Origin: Agromyces aurantiacus
GTDB lineage: Bacteria; Actinomycetota; Actinomycetes; Actinomycetales; Microbacteriaceae
NCBI RefSeq assembly: GCF_016907355.1
Contig: NZ_JAFBBW010000001.1
Location: 3,038,001-3,102,000 of the forward strand
Direction of reading: 5' to 3'
Length of the DNA: 64,000 bases
How positions within the stretch are numbered: position 1 is the stretch's first letter; each line of letters opens with the position of its first letter. The notes below the pieces were generated by a model that searched no databases, had not been told where the DNA came from, and worked only from the letters and a program-made list of their open reading frames with translations. The translations under genes were made by a program, and so were the position numbers. Of the stretch, positions 25,309 to 34,623 are shown one piece after another.

Positions 25309-25337
25309 TTCGACGATCGGTCGCCAGACCCTAGCGT
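25309..25337 (+). promoter_or_regulatory. Promoter of the hydrolase-permease-lipase operon
   Basis: TTCGAC (25309-25314), a 17-base spacer and TAGCGT (25332-25337). The start codon follows 33 bases later, with GGGAGGTG as ribosome site. Confidence 0.5.
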
Positions 25338-25370
25338 GAGGCGCACACGGACCTCGGGAGGTGAGCGCGT

Positions 25371-26387
25371 ATGCCGCGGTGGCTGCCCGACGTGCTGGGC
25401 TCGCCGTTCGAGTGCGCCGAACTGGAGTTGCCGGCGGACGCGGAGGGACCGGTCAGCGCCACCCTCGTCCGCCGCGTGCGCGACGAGGTGATCGACGGAC
25501 CGGGCGTGTTCGACGTCCTCTACGTGCACGGCTGGTCGGACTACTTCTTCCAGCGCGACCTGGCCGAGTACTGGGTCAGCCGGGGCGCGCGGTTCTTCGC
25601 CCTCGACCTCCGCAAGTACGGGAGGAGCCTCCGGCCGCACCAGACGCCGGGTTACATCGAGGACCTCGCCGCATACGACGAGGAGATCGACGCGGCGCTC
25701 GACGTGATCCGCACGCAGCCGGCTGCGCCGCTCGTGCTCATGGGTCACTCGACCGGCGGGCTGACGCTCAGCCTGTGGGCCTCGCGCCATCCCGACCTCG
25801 TCGACGGTCTCGTCCTGAACGCCCCTTGGCTCGAATGGCAGACCCGCGCCGTCGGCCGGGCACTGCTCGAGCCCGCGATCGGCCTCGGCGCCGCCCTGCA
25901 CCCGCACGCCGAGTTCCCCGAGGTGGACCTCGGCTTCTACAGCCGCTCGGTGCGATCGCGGCTCGGCGGCGAATGGGAGTACGACGAGACCTGGCGTCCC
26001 GAGCGCGGCTTCCACACCAACCGGGGCTGGCTCAACGCCGTGCTCCGCGGCCAGGCGACGGTGTCGCGAGGGCTCGGAATCCGCGTGCCGATCCTGGTGC
26101 TCCTCTCGACCCGGAGCATGCTGCAACCCGCGTGGTCCGAGCAGATGCGGTACGCCGACACCGCGATCGAGGTCGGCGGGGTCGCGCGGCGCGCGCCCGA
26201 CCTCGGGCTCGACGTCACCATCCGGCGGATCGAGGGCGCGCTCCACGACGCGACGCTCTCCTCCGCCCCCGTCCGCGCGGTCGTCTGGGAGGCGATCGAC
26301 CGGTGGCTCCCCGCGGTGGTGGACGGCGCGCCGCGCCCCGCGGCACGCGATCGCGCTTCGGCGCTCGGCATCCCGGGGGTGGGCTGA
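25371..26387 (+). CDS. Alpha/beta hydrolase (serine esterase/lysophospholipase-like)
   Basis: A 338-residue alpha/beta hydrolase. The nucleophile is S127 in LMGHSTGGLTL, the oxyanion-side motif is YVHGWSDYF near residue 52, and the likely catalytic His is in EGALHDATL near residue 285. There is no signal peptide. The strong ribosome site GGGAGGTG supports the start. Its stop codon abuts the next start codon, so it is the first gene of a coupled operon. It resembles the monoglyceride lipase/lysophospholipase group; the substrate is unknown. Confidence 0.88.
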   Translation: MPRWLPDVLGSPFECAELELPADAEGPVSATLVRRVRDEVIDGPGVFDVLYVHGWSDYFFQRDLAEYWVSRGARFFALDLRKYGRSLRPHQTPGYIEDLAAYDEEIDAALDVIRTQPAAPLVLMGHSTGGLTLSLWASRHPDLVDGLVLNAPWLEWQTRAVGRALLEPAIGLGAALHPHAEFPEVDLGFYSRSVRSRLGGEWEYDETWRPERGFHTNRGWLNAVLRGQATVSRGLGIRVPILVLLSTRSMLQPAWSEQMRYADTAIEVGGVARRAPDLGLDVTIRRIEGALHDATLSSAPVRAVVWEAIDRWLPAVVDGAPRPAARDRASALGIPGVG

Positions 26388-27287
26388 ATGGACCTGATCA
26401 GCATCCTGTCGACCGTGCTGAAGGTCGCCGTCGCGCTGACGGTGTTCGGGTACGGGCTGTCGGCGAGGACCGAGGACCTGCTGTTCGTGCTCCGCCGACC
26501 GCGCCTGCTCTTCGTCTCGATCGTGGCCATGTTCGTGGTCATGCCGGTGGTCGCCCTCGCGGCGCACGCCTACCTCGACTTCCCGCACGCGGCCGAGGTC
26601 GCCCTGGTGGTCATCGCCCTCACGCCCATCCCGGCGCTGCTCCCGCGCACCGAGATCGGCTCGGGCGGGCGAGCGCGATACGCCTTCGGGCTGGCGTTCG
26701 CGGTCGCCCTGCTCTCGCCCGTGATCGTGCCGGCGCTCTCCGACCTCATCGGCCGGCTCATGGACCGCCCGTTCGGCCTCTCCCCCTGGACCGTCGCGGT
26801 CGCGATGCTGACCCAGATCCTCCTGCCGCTCGGGCTCGGCTGGATCGTCGGCCGCCTCGCGCCCCGCGCCGCGGAACGGCTCGGCGGCCCGATCGTCAAC
26901 ATCGCCAACCTCGCGACGCTCCTCGCGCTCGTGGTCCTGCTCGTGGTCGTCTTCCCGGCCGTGCTCAGTGCGCTGTCGCTCGTCACGCTGCTCGTCATGT
27001 TCGGCTTCACCGTCGCGGGCCTCGCCGTCGGCCATGCGCTTGCCGGACCCGACCGGACCGATTCCGTCGTGCTCGCGATCGCGTGCGCCAACCGCAACCC
27101 CGGCCTCGCGATCGGCCTGGCGGCGGGCATCTTCCCCGCCGAGAGCTTCGCGGGCACGGTCATCATCTACGCGCTCGTCTCCAACGTCGCCGTCACCCTG
27201 TACACCAGGCTGCAACGACGACGCGGCGTCGCACCCGCGCCACAGGTCTCCCCCACGCCCACGGCGAGCACCCAGGAGGACGCATGA
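26388..27287 (+). CDS. BASS (bile acid:sodium symporter)-like permease
   Basis: A 299-residue membrane protein with 9-10 predicted TM helices and no signal peptide. VVIALTPIPALLPRTEIGSG and VVLAIACANRNPGLAIGLAAG correspond to the two conserved crossover regions of the BASS/SBF-like fold. Members move organic anions such as bile acids, pyruvate or pantoate with sodium. It sits between two hydrolases, starting directly after the first and overlapping the second by 4 bases. Uptake or efflux of an ester hydrolysis product is therefore a reasonable inference. Confidence 0.8.
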   Translation: MDLISILSTVLKVAVALTVFGYGLSARTEDLLFVLRRPRLLFVSIVAMFVVMPVVALAAHAYLDFPHAAEVALVVIALTPIPALLPRTEIGSGGRARYAFGLAFAVALLSPVIVPALSDLIGRLMDRPFGLSPWTVAVAMLTQILLPLGLGWIVGRLAPRAAERLGGPIVNIANLATLLALVVLLVVVFPAVLSALSLVTLLVMFGFTVAGLAVGHALAGPDRTDSVVLAIACANRNPGLAIGLAAGIFPAESFAGTVIIYALVSNVAVTLYTRLQRRRGVAPAPQVSPTPTASTQEDA

Positions 27288-29071
27288 CCGCCCCCACGAC
27301 GATCGGCACATGGTTCGCACGACTGCCGCGCTGGCTCCGCGCGGTGATCGGCGCCGCCGCGGTGCTGCTCGGCCTCGTCATCATCGTGCGGCCGACCACC
27401 TCGCTCGGCGTGCTCGCCATCCTGATCGGCGCGGGACTCGTGCTCACCGGCATCCTCGAGCTCGCCGGCGGCGGCGAGGAGGACGACGACGAGCGGACGC
27501 CGCCGTGGCGCATCGCGATGGCCGTCCTGTGGATCGTCGGCGGCCTGTTCGTGCTGCTGTTCCCGGGCCTCACGGTGCGCATGGTCGCGCTCGTGGTCGG
27601 GATCGGGCTGATCGTCAACGGCGTGCTCTCGGTCATCGGCGCCTTCGGCCGGCGCCGGACGCTCGACGCGCGCATCTCGTCGGCCCTGCTCGGCGTCGCG
27701 GGCATCGTGTTCGGCCTGCTCGCGCTGCTGTGGCCCGACATCACGCTGTTCGTCGTCGCCGTGGTGTTCGGCGCCCGCCTCATCATCGTCGGCCTGCTCG
27801 AACTCTGGCATGCGCTGCGCGGCACCGCACGCACGACGCGGACCGGCGAGCCGTCGACGCTCGCCCGCTGGGGACGGACCATCGCCGCGATCGTCGCCGT
27901 CGTCCTCGCCGTCGTCGCCGGGTCGGTGAGCGCGTCGCTCCGCGGCGGCTCGCCCGTGGTCGACGACTTCTACGCGGCGCCGCGCGACGTGCCCGACGAG
28001 CCGGGCCGGCTCATCCGGGCCGAGCCGTTCACGCGCGAGGTGCCCGACAACGCCACGGCGTGGCGGATCCTCTACACCACCACGAACGAGGCCGGCGATC
28101 CGGCCGTGGCGAGCGGGCTGGTCGTGGTGCCGTCCTCGGGCGACGGCGACTACCCCGTGATCGACTGGACCCACGGAACGACGGGCTTCGCCCAGCCCTG
28201 CGCCCCGTCGCTCCTGGCCGAGCCGTTCGAGTCGGGCGCGCTCTTCCTGCTGCCCGAGATCATCGACAACGGCTGGGCGCTCGTCGCGACGGACTACATC
28301 GGACTCGGCACGGCCGGCCCGCACCCGTACCTCATCGGCGCGTCGACCGCCTACGCGGCCCTCGACGCCCGGCGCGCGGCGTCCGAGCTCGAGGCCGCCG
28401 ACCTCGGCGACCAGACCGTGGTCTGGGGGCACTCCCAGGGCGGCGGCGCCGCGCTCTGGACGGGCGCGCTCGCCGACTCGTACGCGCCCGACGTCGAGCT
28501 CGCGGGGGTCGCCGCCCTCGCCCCCGCCTCCAACCTGCCGGGGCTCATGGAGAATCTGCCGTCGGTGACCGGCGGGTCGCTGTTCGCGTCGTACGTGATC
28601 GCCGCGTACACCGCGATCTACCCGGATGTCAAGTACCGCGAGTACGTGCGGCCGGGTGCCGAGGTCACGGTGCGCGAGATGGCCGACCGTTGCCTCGCCG
28701 AACCGGGCGCGGCGGTCTCGGTGCTGACCCTTCTCGGCCTCTCACGCGACCCCGAGATCGCGTCGACCGATCCGACGACCGGGCCGTTCGGCGAGCGGCT
28801 CGTCGAGAACACCCCGCCGGCCACCATCAGCGCGCCGTTGCTGCTCGGCCAGGGCGGCGACGACCAGCTCGTCGTGCCGCCCGCGCAAGACGCGTTCGTC
28901 GACGCCTACTGCGCCGCCGGCCAGCAGGTCGACTACCGCGTGTACGCCGGGCGCGACCACGTGCCGCTCGTCGAACCCGACTCGCCGCTCGTGCCCGACC
29001 TCGTCGAGTGGACCACGGCACGGCTGGCCGGAGAGCCGGTCGACCCGGGCTGCACGCGATCGGAGCGCTAG
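27284..29071 (+). CDS. DUF308 membrane domain fused to a secreted-lipase-type alpha/beta hydrolase
   Basis: A 595-residue two-part protein. Residues 20-178 form an HdeD/DUF308 domain with six TM helices in three repeated pairs. A further TM helix (about 200-218) leads into a lipase domain of the LIP/secretory lipase kind: nucleophile S384 in VWGHSQGGGAALW, likely Asp in LGQGGDDQLVV (about 525) and His in AGRDHVPLV (about 563). The hydrolase probably faces outside. A Cys pair (about 306 and the C-terminal region) could form disulfides. It overlaps the permease stop by 4 bases. Its stop codon touches the 3' end of the tRNA gene. Confidence 0.85.
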   Translation: MTAPTTIGTWFARLPRWLRAVIGAAAVLLGLVIIVRPTTSLGVLAILIGAGLVLTGILELAGGGEEDDDERTPPWRIAMAVLWIVGGLFVLLFPGLTVRMVALVVGIGLIVNGVLSVIGAFGRRRTLDARISSALLGVAGIVFGLLALLWPDITLFVVAVVFGARLIIVGLLELWHALRGTARTTRTGEPSTLARWGRTIAAIVAVVLAVVAGSVSASLRGGSPVVDDFYAAPRDVPDEPGRLIRAEPFTREVPDNATAWRILYTTTNEAGDPAVASGLVVVPSSGDGDYPVIDWTHGTTGFAQPCAPSLLAEPFESGALFLLPEIIDNGWALVATDYIGLGTAGPHPYLIGASTAYAALDARRAASELEAADLGDQTVVWGHSQGGGAALWTGALADSYAPDVELAGVAALAPASNLPGLMENLPSVTGGSLFASYVIAAYTAIYPDVKYREYVRPGAEVTVREMADRCLAEPGAAVSVLTLLGLSRDPEIASTDPTTGPFGERLVENTPPATISAPLLLGQGGDDQLVVPPAQDAFVDAYCAAGQQVDYRVYAGRDHVPLVEPDSPLVPDLVEWTTARLAGEPVDPGCTRSER

Positions 29072-29145
29072 TGCTCCCGCTGGGATTCGAACCCAGACTG
29101 GGGCGGGTTTAAGCCGCCTGCCTCTGCCGATTGGGCTACGGGAGC
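29072..29145 (-). tRNA. Class I tRNA with UAA anticodon (nominal tRNA-Leu)
   Basis: A complete 74-base cloverleaf. The acceptor GCTCCCG pairs with CGGGAGC and the discriminator is A. The D arm has a 3-base stem (GCC/GGC) and GG in the loop. The anticodon stem is GGCGG/CCGCC with loop CTTAAAC, giving anticodon UAA (codon UUA, Leu). The variable loop is 5 bases (CCAGT). The T arm is CTGGG-TTCGAAT-CCCAG. CCA is not encoded. Bacterial tRNA-Leu normally has a long variable arm, so this molecule is class I with a leucine anticodon. Its 3' end directly follows the lipase stop codon and its 5' end abuts a strong hairpin. Confidence 0.8.
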
Positions 29146-29175
29146 CGCGGTGCCGGCCGGGAGGCCGGCACCGCG
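29146..29175 (-). terminator. Terminator after ndh, abutting the tRNA gene
   Basis: Perfect 13-base arms (29146-29158 and 29163-29175) with a 4-base loop lie 16 bases after the ndh stop codon. The tRNA begins at the very next base, so either read-through or a promoter inside ndh must supply the tRNA transcript. Confidence 0.75.
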
Positions 29176-29191
29176 TCACAGCATAGGGCGA

Positions 29192-30595
29192 CTACTTTGC
29201 CGCGACCGCCTTGGCGGGCGTCTTCTTCGCCGCGGCGGCCTTGGCCGGCGCCGCGGGAGCCGCGACCTCGGCGGCCGGCTTGGGCCGGGCGGCGAACTGC
29301 TCGAACACGGCGCGCGGGTGCTGCAGCGCCGAGAGCGAGACGATGTCGCGGCCGAGCCAGAAGTTGTTCCACCAGCCCCAGAACACGCGGAACTTGCGCT
29401 CCCACGTGGGCATCGCGAGGCCGTGGTAGCCGCGGTGCGCGAACCATGCGAGCAAACCGGTGATCGCGATCTTGCCCGACTGGAACGCACCCGAGCCCAC
29501 GCCCAGGCCGGCGACCGCGCCGAGGTTCTTGTGGAAGTAGTCGCGGGGCTCCTCGCCGCGGAGCACGGCGACGATGTTCTTCGCGAGCAGCTTGCCCTGG
29601 CGCACCGCGTGCTGCGCGTTCGGCACGCAGTAGCCGCCGACGCCGCCGCCCGAGAGGTCGGGCACCGCCGCGATGTCGCCGGCCGCCCACGCGTCGGGCA
29701 CGATCTCGTCGTCGTCGCCGATGCGCAGGTCGGCGCGGGTCTTGATGCGGCCGCGCTCCTCGACGGGCAGGTCGCTCGTGCGCACGATCTGCGGGTTCGC
29801 CATGACGCCGGCGGTCCAGACGATGAGGTCGGACTCGAAGGTCTCACCGGTCGAGAGCTCGATCCGGCCGTCGACGGCGCTCGTGAGCTGCGTGTCGAGG
29901 TGGATCTCGGCGCCGCGCTGGGCGAGGTGCTTGATGACCCAGTGGCTCGTGGGCAGCGACACCTCGGGCATGATGCGGCCCATCGCCTCGATGAGGTGGA
30001 AGCGCGTGTCGTCGAAGCTGAGCTGCGGGTAGTACTTCAGCAGCGCGCTCGCGAACGAGCGGAGCTCGGCGAACACCTCGATGCCCGCGAAGCCGCCGCC
30101 GACGACGACGAAGGTGAGCAGGCGGTCGCGCTCGGGACCGGCCGGGAGGTTCGCGGCCTTGTCGAAGTTCGTGAGGACGCGGTCGCGGATCGCCACGGCC
30201 TCCTCGATCGTCTTCAGGCCGATGGCCTGGTCGGCGATGCCGGGGATCGGGAAGGTGCGCGACACGGCACCGCCGGTGACGACGACCACGTCGTAGTCGA
30301 ACTGCCAGGGCTCGCCGACCTCGGGGGTGATCGTCGCGGTCTTGGACGCGTGGTCGATGCCCGTGACCTTGGCCGTGACGACCGTGGTCTTCTTCAGGTG
30401 ACGACGCAGCGCGACGACGGAGTGGCGCGGTTCGATCGAGCCCGCCGCGACCTCGGGGAGGAACGGCTGGTACGTCATGTACGGCAGCGGGTCGACGATC
30501 GTCACCTCGGCCTCGCCGGGGCGAAGCCACTTCTCGAGCTTCCACGCCGTGTAGAAGCCGGCGTAGCCGCCACCGACGATGAGAATCTTGGGCAC
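29192..30595 (-). CDS. ndh: Type II NADH dehydrogenase (NDH-2)
   Basis: A 467-residue FAD enzyme that passes electrons from NADH to menaquinone without pumping protons. The FAD-binding dinucleotide fold ILIVGGGYAGFYTAW is at the N-terminus and the NADH-binding fold TFVVVGGGFAGIEVF near residue 165. AWAAGDIAAVPD and the CVPNAQHAVRQG quinone-site segment are present. The C-terminus has the membrane-associating region and then an Ala/Lys/Pro-rich tail of about 30 residues. The GTG 30595 start has AAGGAG upstream. It lies 35 bases after the protease gene on the same strand. Confidence 0.93.
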   Translation of the reverse strand: MPKILIVGGGYAGFYTAWKLEKWLRPGEAEVTIVDPLPYMTYQPFLPEVAAGSIEPRHSVVALRRHLKKTTVVTAKVTGIDHASKTATITPEVGEPWQFDYDVVVVTGGAVSRTFPIPGIADQAIGLKTIEEAVAIRDRVLTNFDKAANLPAGPERDRLLTFVVVGGGFAGIEVFAELRSFASALLKYYPQLSFDDTRFHLIEAMGRIMPEVSLPTSHWVIKHLAQRGAEIHLDTQLTSAVDGRIELSTGETFESDLIVWTAGVMANPQIVRTSDLPVEERGRIKTRADLRIGDDDEIVPDAWAAGDIAAVPDLSGGGVGGYCVPNAQHAVRQGKLLAKNIVAVLRGEEPRDYFHKNLGAVAGLGVGSGAFQSGKIAITGLLAWFAHRGYHGLAMPTWERKFRVFWGWWNNFWLGRDIVSLSALQHPRAVFEQFAARPKPAAEVAAPAAPAKAAAAKKTPAKAVAAK

Positions 30596-30630
30596 GGTGA
30601 ATGCACTCCTTGGATCTGTGGTGACTGCGG

Positions 30631-31926
30631 TCAGCGCGTGCCGGTGCGCGAGGTCCGCCTGATATGCCGAGTGGCGCCGATGCCCAACAGCGCTGCTAGC
30701 GTACCAAATCCGGCGACCAGCGAGAGCGGCACCGTGATATAGGCGAGCGTCCACGCCGTCGGCAGGAGCGTCTTCGCGCTGTCGGTGCGCGGCGGCGGCG
30801 GGTCGGCGATGGGCACGATCTCCTGGCTGTCGCCGCCCCCCGCGCCCTCCTCGGCGGGCAGGTCGGCGCGCCGGTGCACGCGGATCCAGTCCTGCAGGCT
30901 GCCGAGCGGATTCTCGTCGACCGAGTCGACCTCGGCGGTGAGCGCCGCGACCGGGTCGATGATGCCGTAGCCGTACAGCGGGCTCGGCACCTCCTCACCC
31001 TTCGGGTCGGCGGTGCGGATGACGCGGTTGATGACGTTCGCGGCATCCAGGTCGGGGTACTCCGAGCGCACCAGCGCGACCAGCCCCGACACGAGTGGCG
31101 CCGCCGCGCTGGTGCCGGACCACTGCACGTAACTGCCGTCGGGCAGGACCCCGACGAGGTCCTCGCTGGGTGCGGAGACCGCGATGGTGATGCCCTGCGA
31201 GCTCGCGTCGAAGCTCGCGTTCTGCTCGCGGTCCACGCCCGCGACCGCGAGCACGCCCGGGATGGTGGCCGGCGCCCCCACCTCGCTCGTGCCCGATCCG
31301 CGGTTCCCGGCGGCGGCCACGACGACCACGTCGTGCTCGAACGCGTAGAGGAACGCCTCGTCCCAGCTCTCCGGCCAGTCCCGCGTGTTCCTGGTGAGCG
31401 ACATGTTGATGACGTCGGCGCCGTTGTCGACGGCCCAGCGCACGGCCTCGGCGATCTGCTCGTCATTGGTCTTGTCGGAACCGGTGTCCTGCCCGAACGC
31501 GACCGAGATCGAGAGCAGGTCGGCCTCGGGCGCGACGCCGATGACGCCGTTGCCCTCGCCCGTCCCGCGCCCCGCGAGCAGCGACGCGACCATGGTGCCG
31601 TGCTGCTCCTCCTCGCCGACCGGGGTCTGCCCGTCGGGCGAGCCGAGCCCCGAGACATCCGTGCCGCCCACGACGACGCCCTTCAGCTCGGCGACCTCGC
31701 CGTTTACGCCCGTGTCGATCACGGCGACCGTCACGCCCTCGCCACGCGAGGAGGTCCACGCGGTCGTGTAGCCGTAGTCGGCCAGCCAGTACTCGAGGTC
31801 GCGCACGGTGTCGGCGCGGGCGGGCGCCGTGCCCGACACGGCGAGTGCCGCGGCGAGCACGGCGGTCGCGCCGGTCCGCCAGGCGAGGCGGCGGCGACGG
31901 CCCGGGTTCCGGATGTCGCGCGTCAC
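30631..31926 (-). CDS. Mycosin-like membrane-anchored subtilisin (S8)
   Basis: A 431-residue serine protease. The signal peptide (about residues 12-38) ends at APARA. The catalytic triad is D71 (VAVIDTGV), H109 (EQHGTMVAS) and S273 (WSGTSAAAPLVSG), with oxyanion N208 in AAGNRG. A Pro-rich linker and C-terminal TM helix (about 395-420) followed by basic residues anchor it, as in type VII secretion mycosins. No ESX genes are in the window. It overlaps the DUF501 stop by 4 bases and belongs to the eno-ftsB-DUF501 gene line. The substrate is unknown. Confidence 0.88.
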   Translation of the reverse strand: MTRDIRNPGRRRRLAWRTGATAVLAAALAVSGTAPARADTVRDLEYWLADYGYTTAWTSSRGEGVTVAVIDTGVNGEVAELKGVVVGGTDVSGLGSPDGQTPVGEEEQHGTMVASLLAGRGTGEGNGVIGVAPEADLLSISVAFGQDTGSDKTNDEQIAEAVRWAVDNGADVINMSLTRNTRDWPESWDEAFLYAFEHDVVVVAAAGNRGSGTSEVGAPATIPGVLAVAGVDREQNASFDASSQGITIAVSAPSEDLVGVLPDGSYVQWSGTSAAAPLVSGLVALVRSEYPDLDAANVINRVIRTADPKGEEVPSPLYGYGIIDPVAALTAEVDSVDENPLGSLQDWIRVHRRADLPAEEGAGGGDSQEIVPIADPPPPRTDSAKTLLPTAWTLAYITVPLSLVAGFGTLAALLGIGATRHIRRTSRTGTR

Positions 31927-32462
31927 GCGCTCTCCGGGGCCTCGAGGTCGTCGACGCCGTAGTCGGGGCAGCGGCAGACGTCGGGCGACCAGCTCGAACG
32001 CTCGAGGGCGAGGTCGCCGATGGGGTTCACCCCGGGGCCGGCGGCGAGCGCGTGGCCCGCGAGCGCGTGCAGGCACTTCACGCGCGTGGGCATGCCGCCC
32101 GCCGAGATTCCGGCGATCTCGGGCACGACCGCGATCGACTCGCGGTCCTCGAGGTACTGGCGGTGGGCCGCCTCGTACTGTGCGCGCACCTCGGGGTCGC
32201 GTTCGAGCAGTTCGGTGTACTCGACCATGAGCTGTGCCGCCTCGAGGAAGGACATCGCCGCGGTCGCCACGGGGTGGGTGAGGTAGTAGAACGTCGGGAA
32301 CGGCGTCCCGTCGGAGAGCCGCGGCGCGGTCGACACGACCGTCGGCGCCCCGCACACGCAGCGGGCCGCGATGCCCACGACGTCGCGCGCGGGGCGGCCG
32401 AGCTGCGCCGACACGATGCGGATGTCGCGCTCGGAGACCGGTTCGAACGGCGGACGGGTCAT
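31923..32462 (-). CDS. DUF501 family protein
   Basis: A 179-residue soluble protein with the DUF501 features LGRPARDVVGIAARCVCGAPTV, the TFYYLTHP segment, GGMPTRVKCLHALAGHALA and a C-terminal CRCPDYG. The Cys and His residues (CVCG, CLHALAGH, CRC) could bind a metal. It overlaps the FtsB-like stop and the protease start by 4 bases each. The order eno-ftsB-DUF501 is conserved in actinobacteria (Rv1023-Rv1025). The function is unknown. Confidence 0.88.
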   Translation of the reverse strand: MTRPPFEPVSERDIRIVSAQLGRPARDVVGIAARCVCGAPTVVSTAPRLSDGTPFPTFYYLTHPVATAAMSFLEAAQLMVEYTELLERDPEVRAQYEAAHRQYLEDRESIAVVPEIAGISAGGMPTRVKCLHALAGHALAAGPGVNPIGDLALERSSWSPDVCRCPDYGVDDLEAPESA

Positions 32463-33040
32463 CGGTTCCCCTCGTCGGCGGGCGTCGGCGTGGGCGCCGG
32501 TGCGGTGGTGGCGGCCGGGTCGGCGCCGGCCTCGGGTGCGAGCCCGGCCGTCATCATCGACGTGAGCATGGTCTGCATCCAGTCGCCGCGCAGCTCGGTG
32601 ACCTCGGCCGAGACCGATGCGTCGGCCGTGCTCGACGACGGGACGGTGCGGTCGTCGATCACGAGGTAGCTGACCTCGCCCGGTCGCACGTAGTAGAGCC
32701 GCTCGCGCGCCTGGGTCACGATGAACGTCTCGTCGTTCCAGCGCTCGCGCTCTTGGGCGAGCTCGGCCACCGCGGCCTCCTGCCGGGCGACCTCGGCCTT
32801 CAGCTCGGCGATCTGCTGGCGCTGCTTCGCGTACTCGGCGATGCTCGGCGCGAGCACCACGACGGCCAGCACGAGCACGCCCATCATGATGATCGAGAAC
32901 CCCGAGAAGCGGATGCCGGCCAGCCACGTCGAGGCGACCTGGCGGATCGACTGCCGGGGCGCGCGGGCCTTCGCCGCGGCGGGATCGGCCTTCGGCTTCG
33001 CGGCCCGTGCGGCGCGCTCGGGACGACGTGCGGCGTTCAT
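32459..33040 (-). CDS. FtsB/DivIC septum formation initiator protein
   Basis: A 193-residue bitopic membrane protein. A basic cytoplasmic N-terminus precedes a TM helix (about residues 50-70), a short coiled coil (YAKQRQQIAELKAEVARQEAAVAEL) and the FtsB-type segment ARERLYYVRPGEVSYLVID. A low-complexity Pro/Ala/Thr tail follows. FtsB proteins link divisome parts FtsL and FtsQ. ATG 33040 has AGGAGG 3-4 bases upstream; GTG 33058 is an in-frame alternative. It lies downstream of eno with a terminator-like hairpin between them. Confidence 0.88.
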   Translation of the reverse strand: MNAARRPERAARAAKPKADPAAAKARAPRQSIRQVASTWLAGIRFSGFSIIMMGVLVLAVVVLAPSIAEYAKQRQQIAELKAEVARQEAAVAELAQERERWNDETFIVTQARERLYYVRPGEVSYLVIDDRTVPSSSTADASVSAEVTELRGDWMQTMLTSMMTAGLAPEAGADPAATTAPAPTPTPADEGNR

Positions 33041-33069
33041 CGTCCTCCTCACCCTCACCGGGATACGCC

Positions 33070-33098
33070 GACGGGGGCGGCCGGCGGCCGCCCCCGTC
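33070..33098 (-). terminator. Hairpin downstream of eno
   Basis: Perfect 13-base arms (33070-33082 and 33086-33098) around a 3-base GGC loop, 18 bases after the eno stop codon. It may end the eno mRNA or attenuate transcription into the ftsB-like gene that follows. Confidence 0.7.
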
Positions 33099-33116
33099 GA
33101 GCGTCTCTCGGACTCG

Positions 33117-34460
<1,344 letters not shown>

Positions 34461-34623
34461 GGACCCCGCTTCCGAGCCCGTCTCACGTATGTCGCGGGCT
34501 GCGCCATCCGCTCGCTCGCGCACTCGCCGGCCCGCGCACCCACCGAACCGCGCCGGGGCTGTGCCGCCAACTTTCGCCCACTCGACTCCCCTGCCCGGTC
34601 GGGGCGAGAAGGAGCGGGAGCGG

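Noticed and set aside
29072..29145. A suppressor tRNA reading the UAA stop codon
   Set aside because: The anticodon itself is 5'-UAA-3', which reads UUA; a UAA-stop suppressor would need UUA.
20217..29145. Integrated genomic island using the UAA tRNA as attachment site
   Set aside because: The accessory block ends exactly at the tRNA 3' end, but no integrase and no direct repeat of the tRNA end were seen on the far side.
30631..31926. Type VII secretion locus
   Set aside because: Only a mycosin-like protease is present; no EccB, EccC, EccD or WXG100 gene is in the window.
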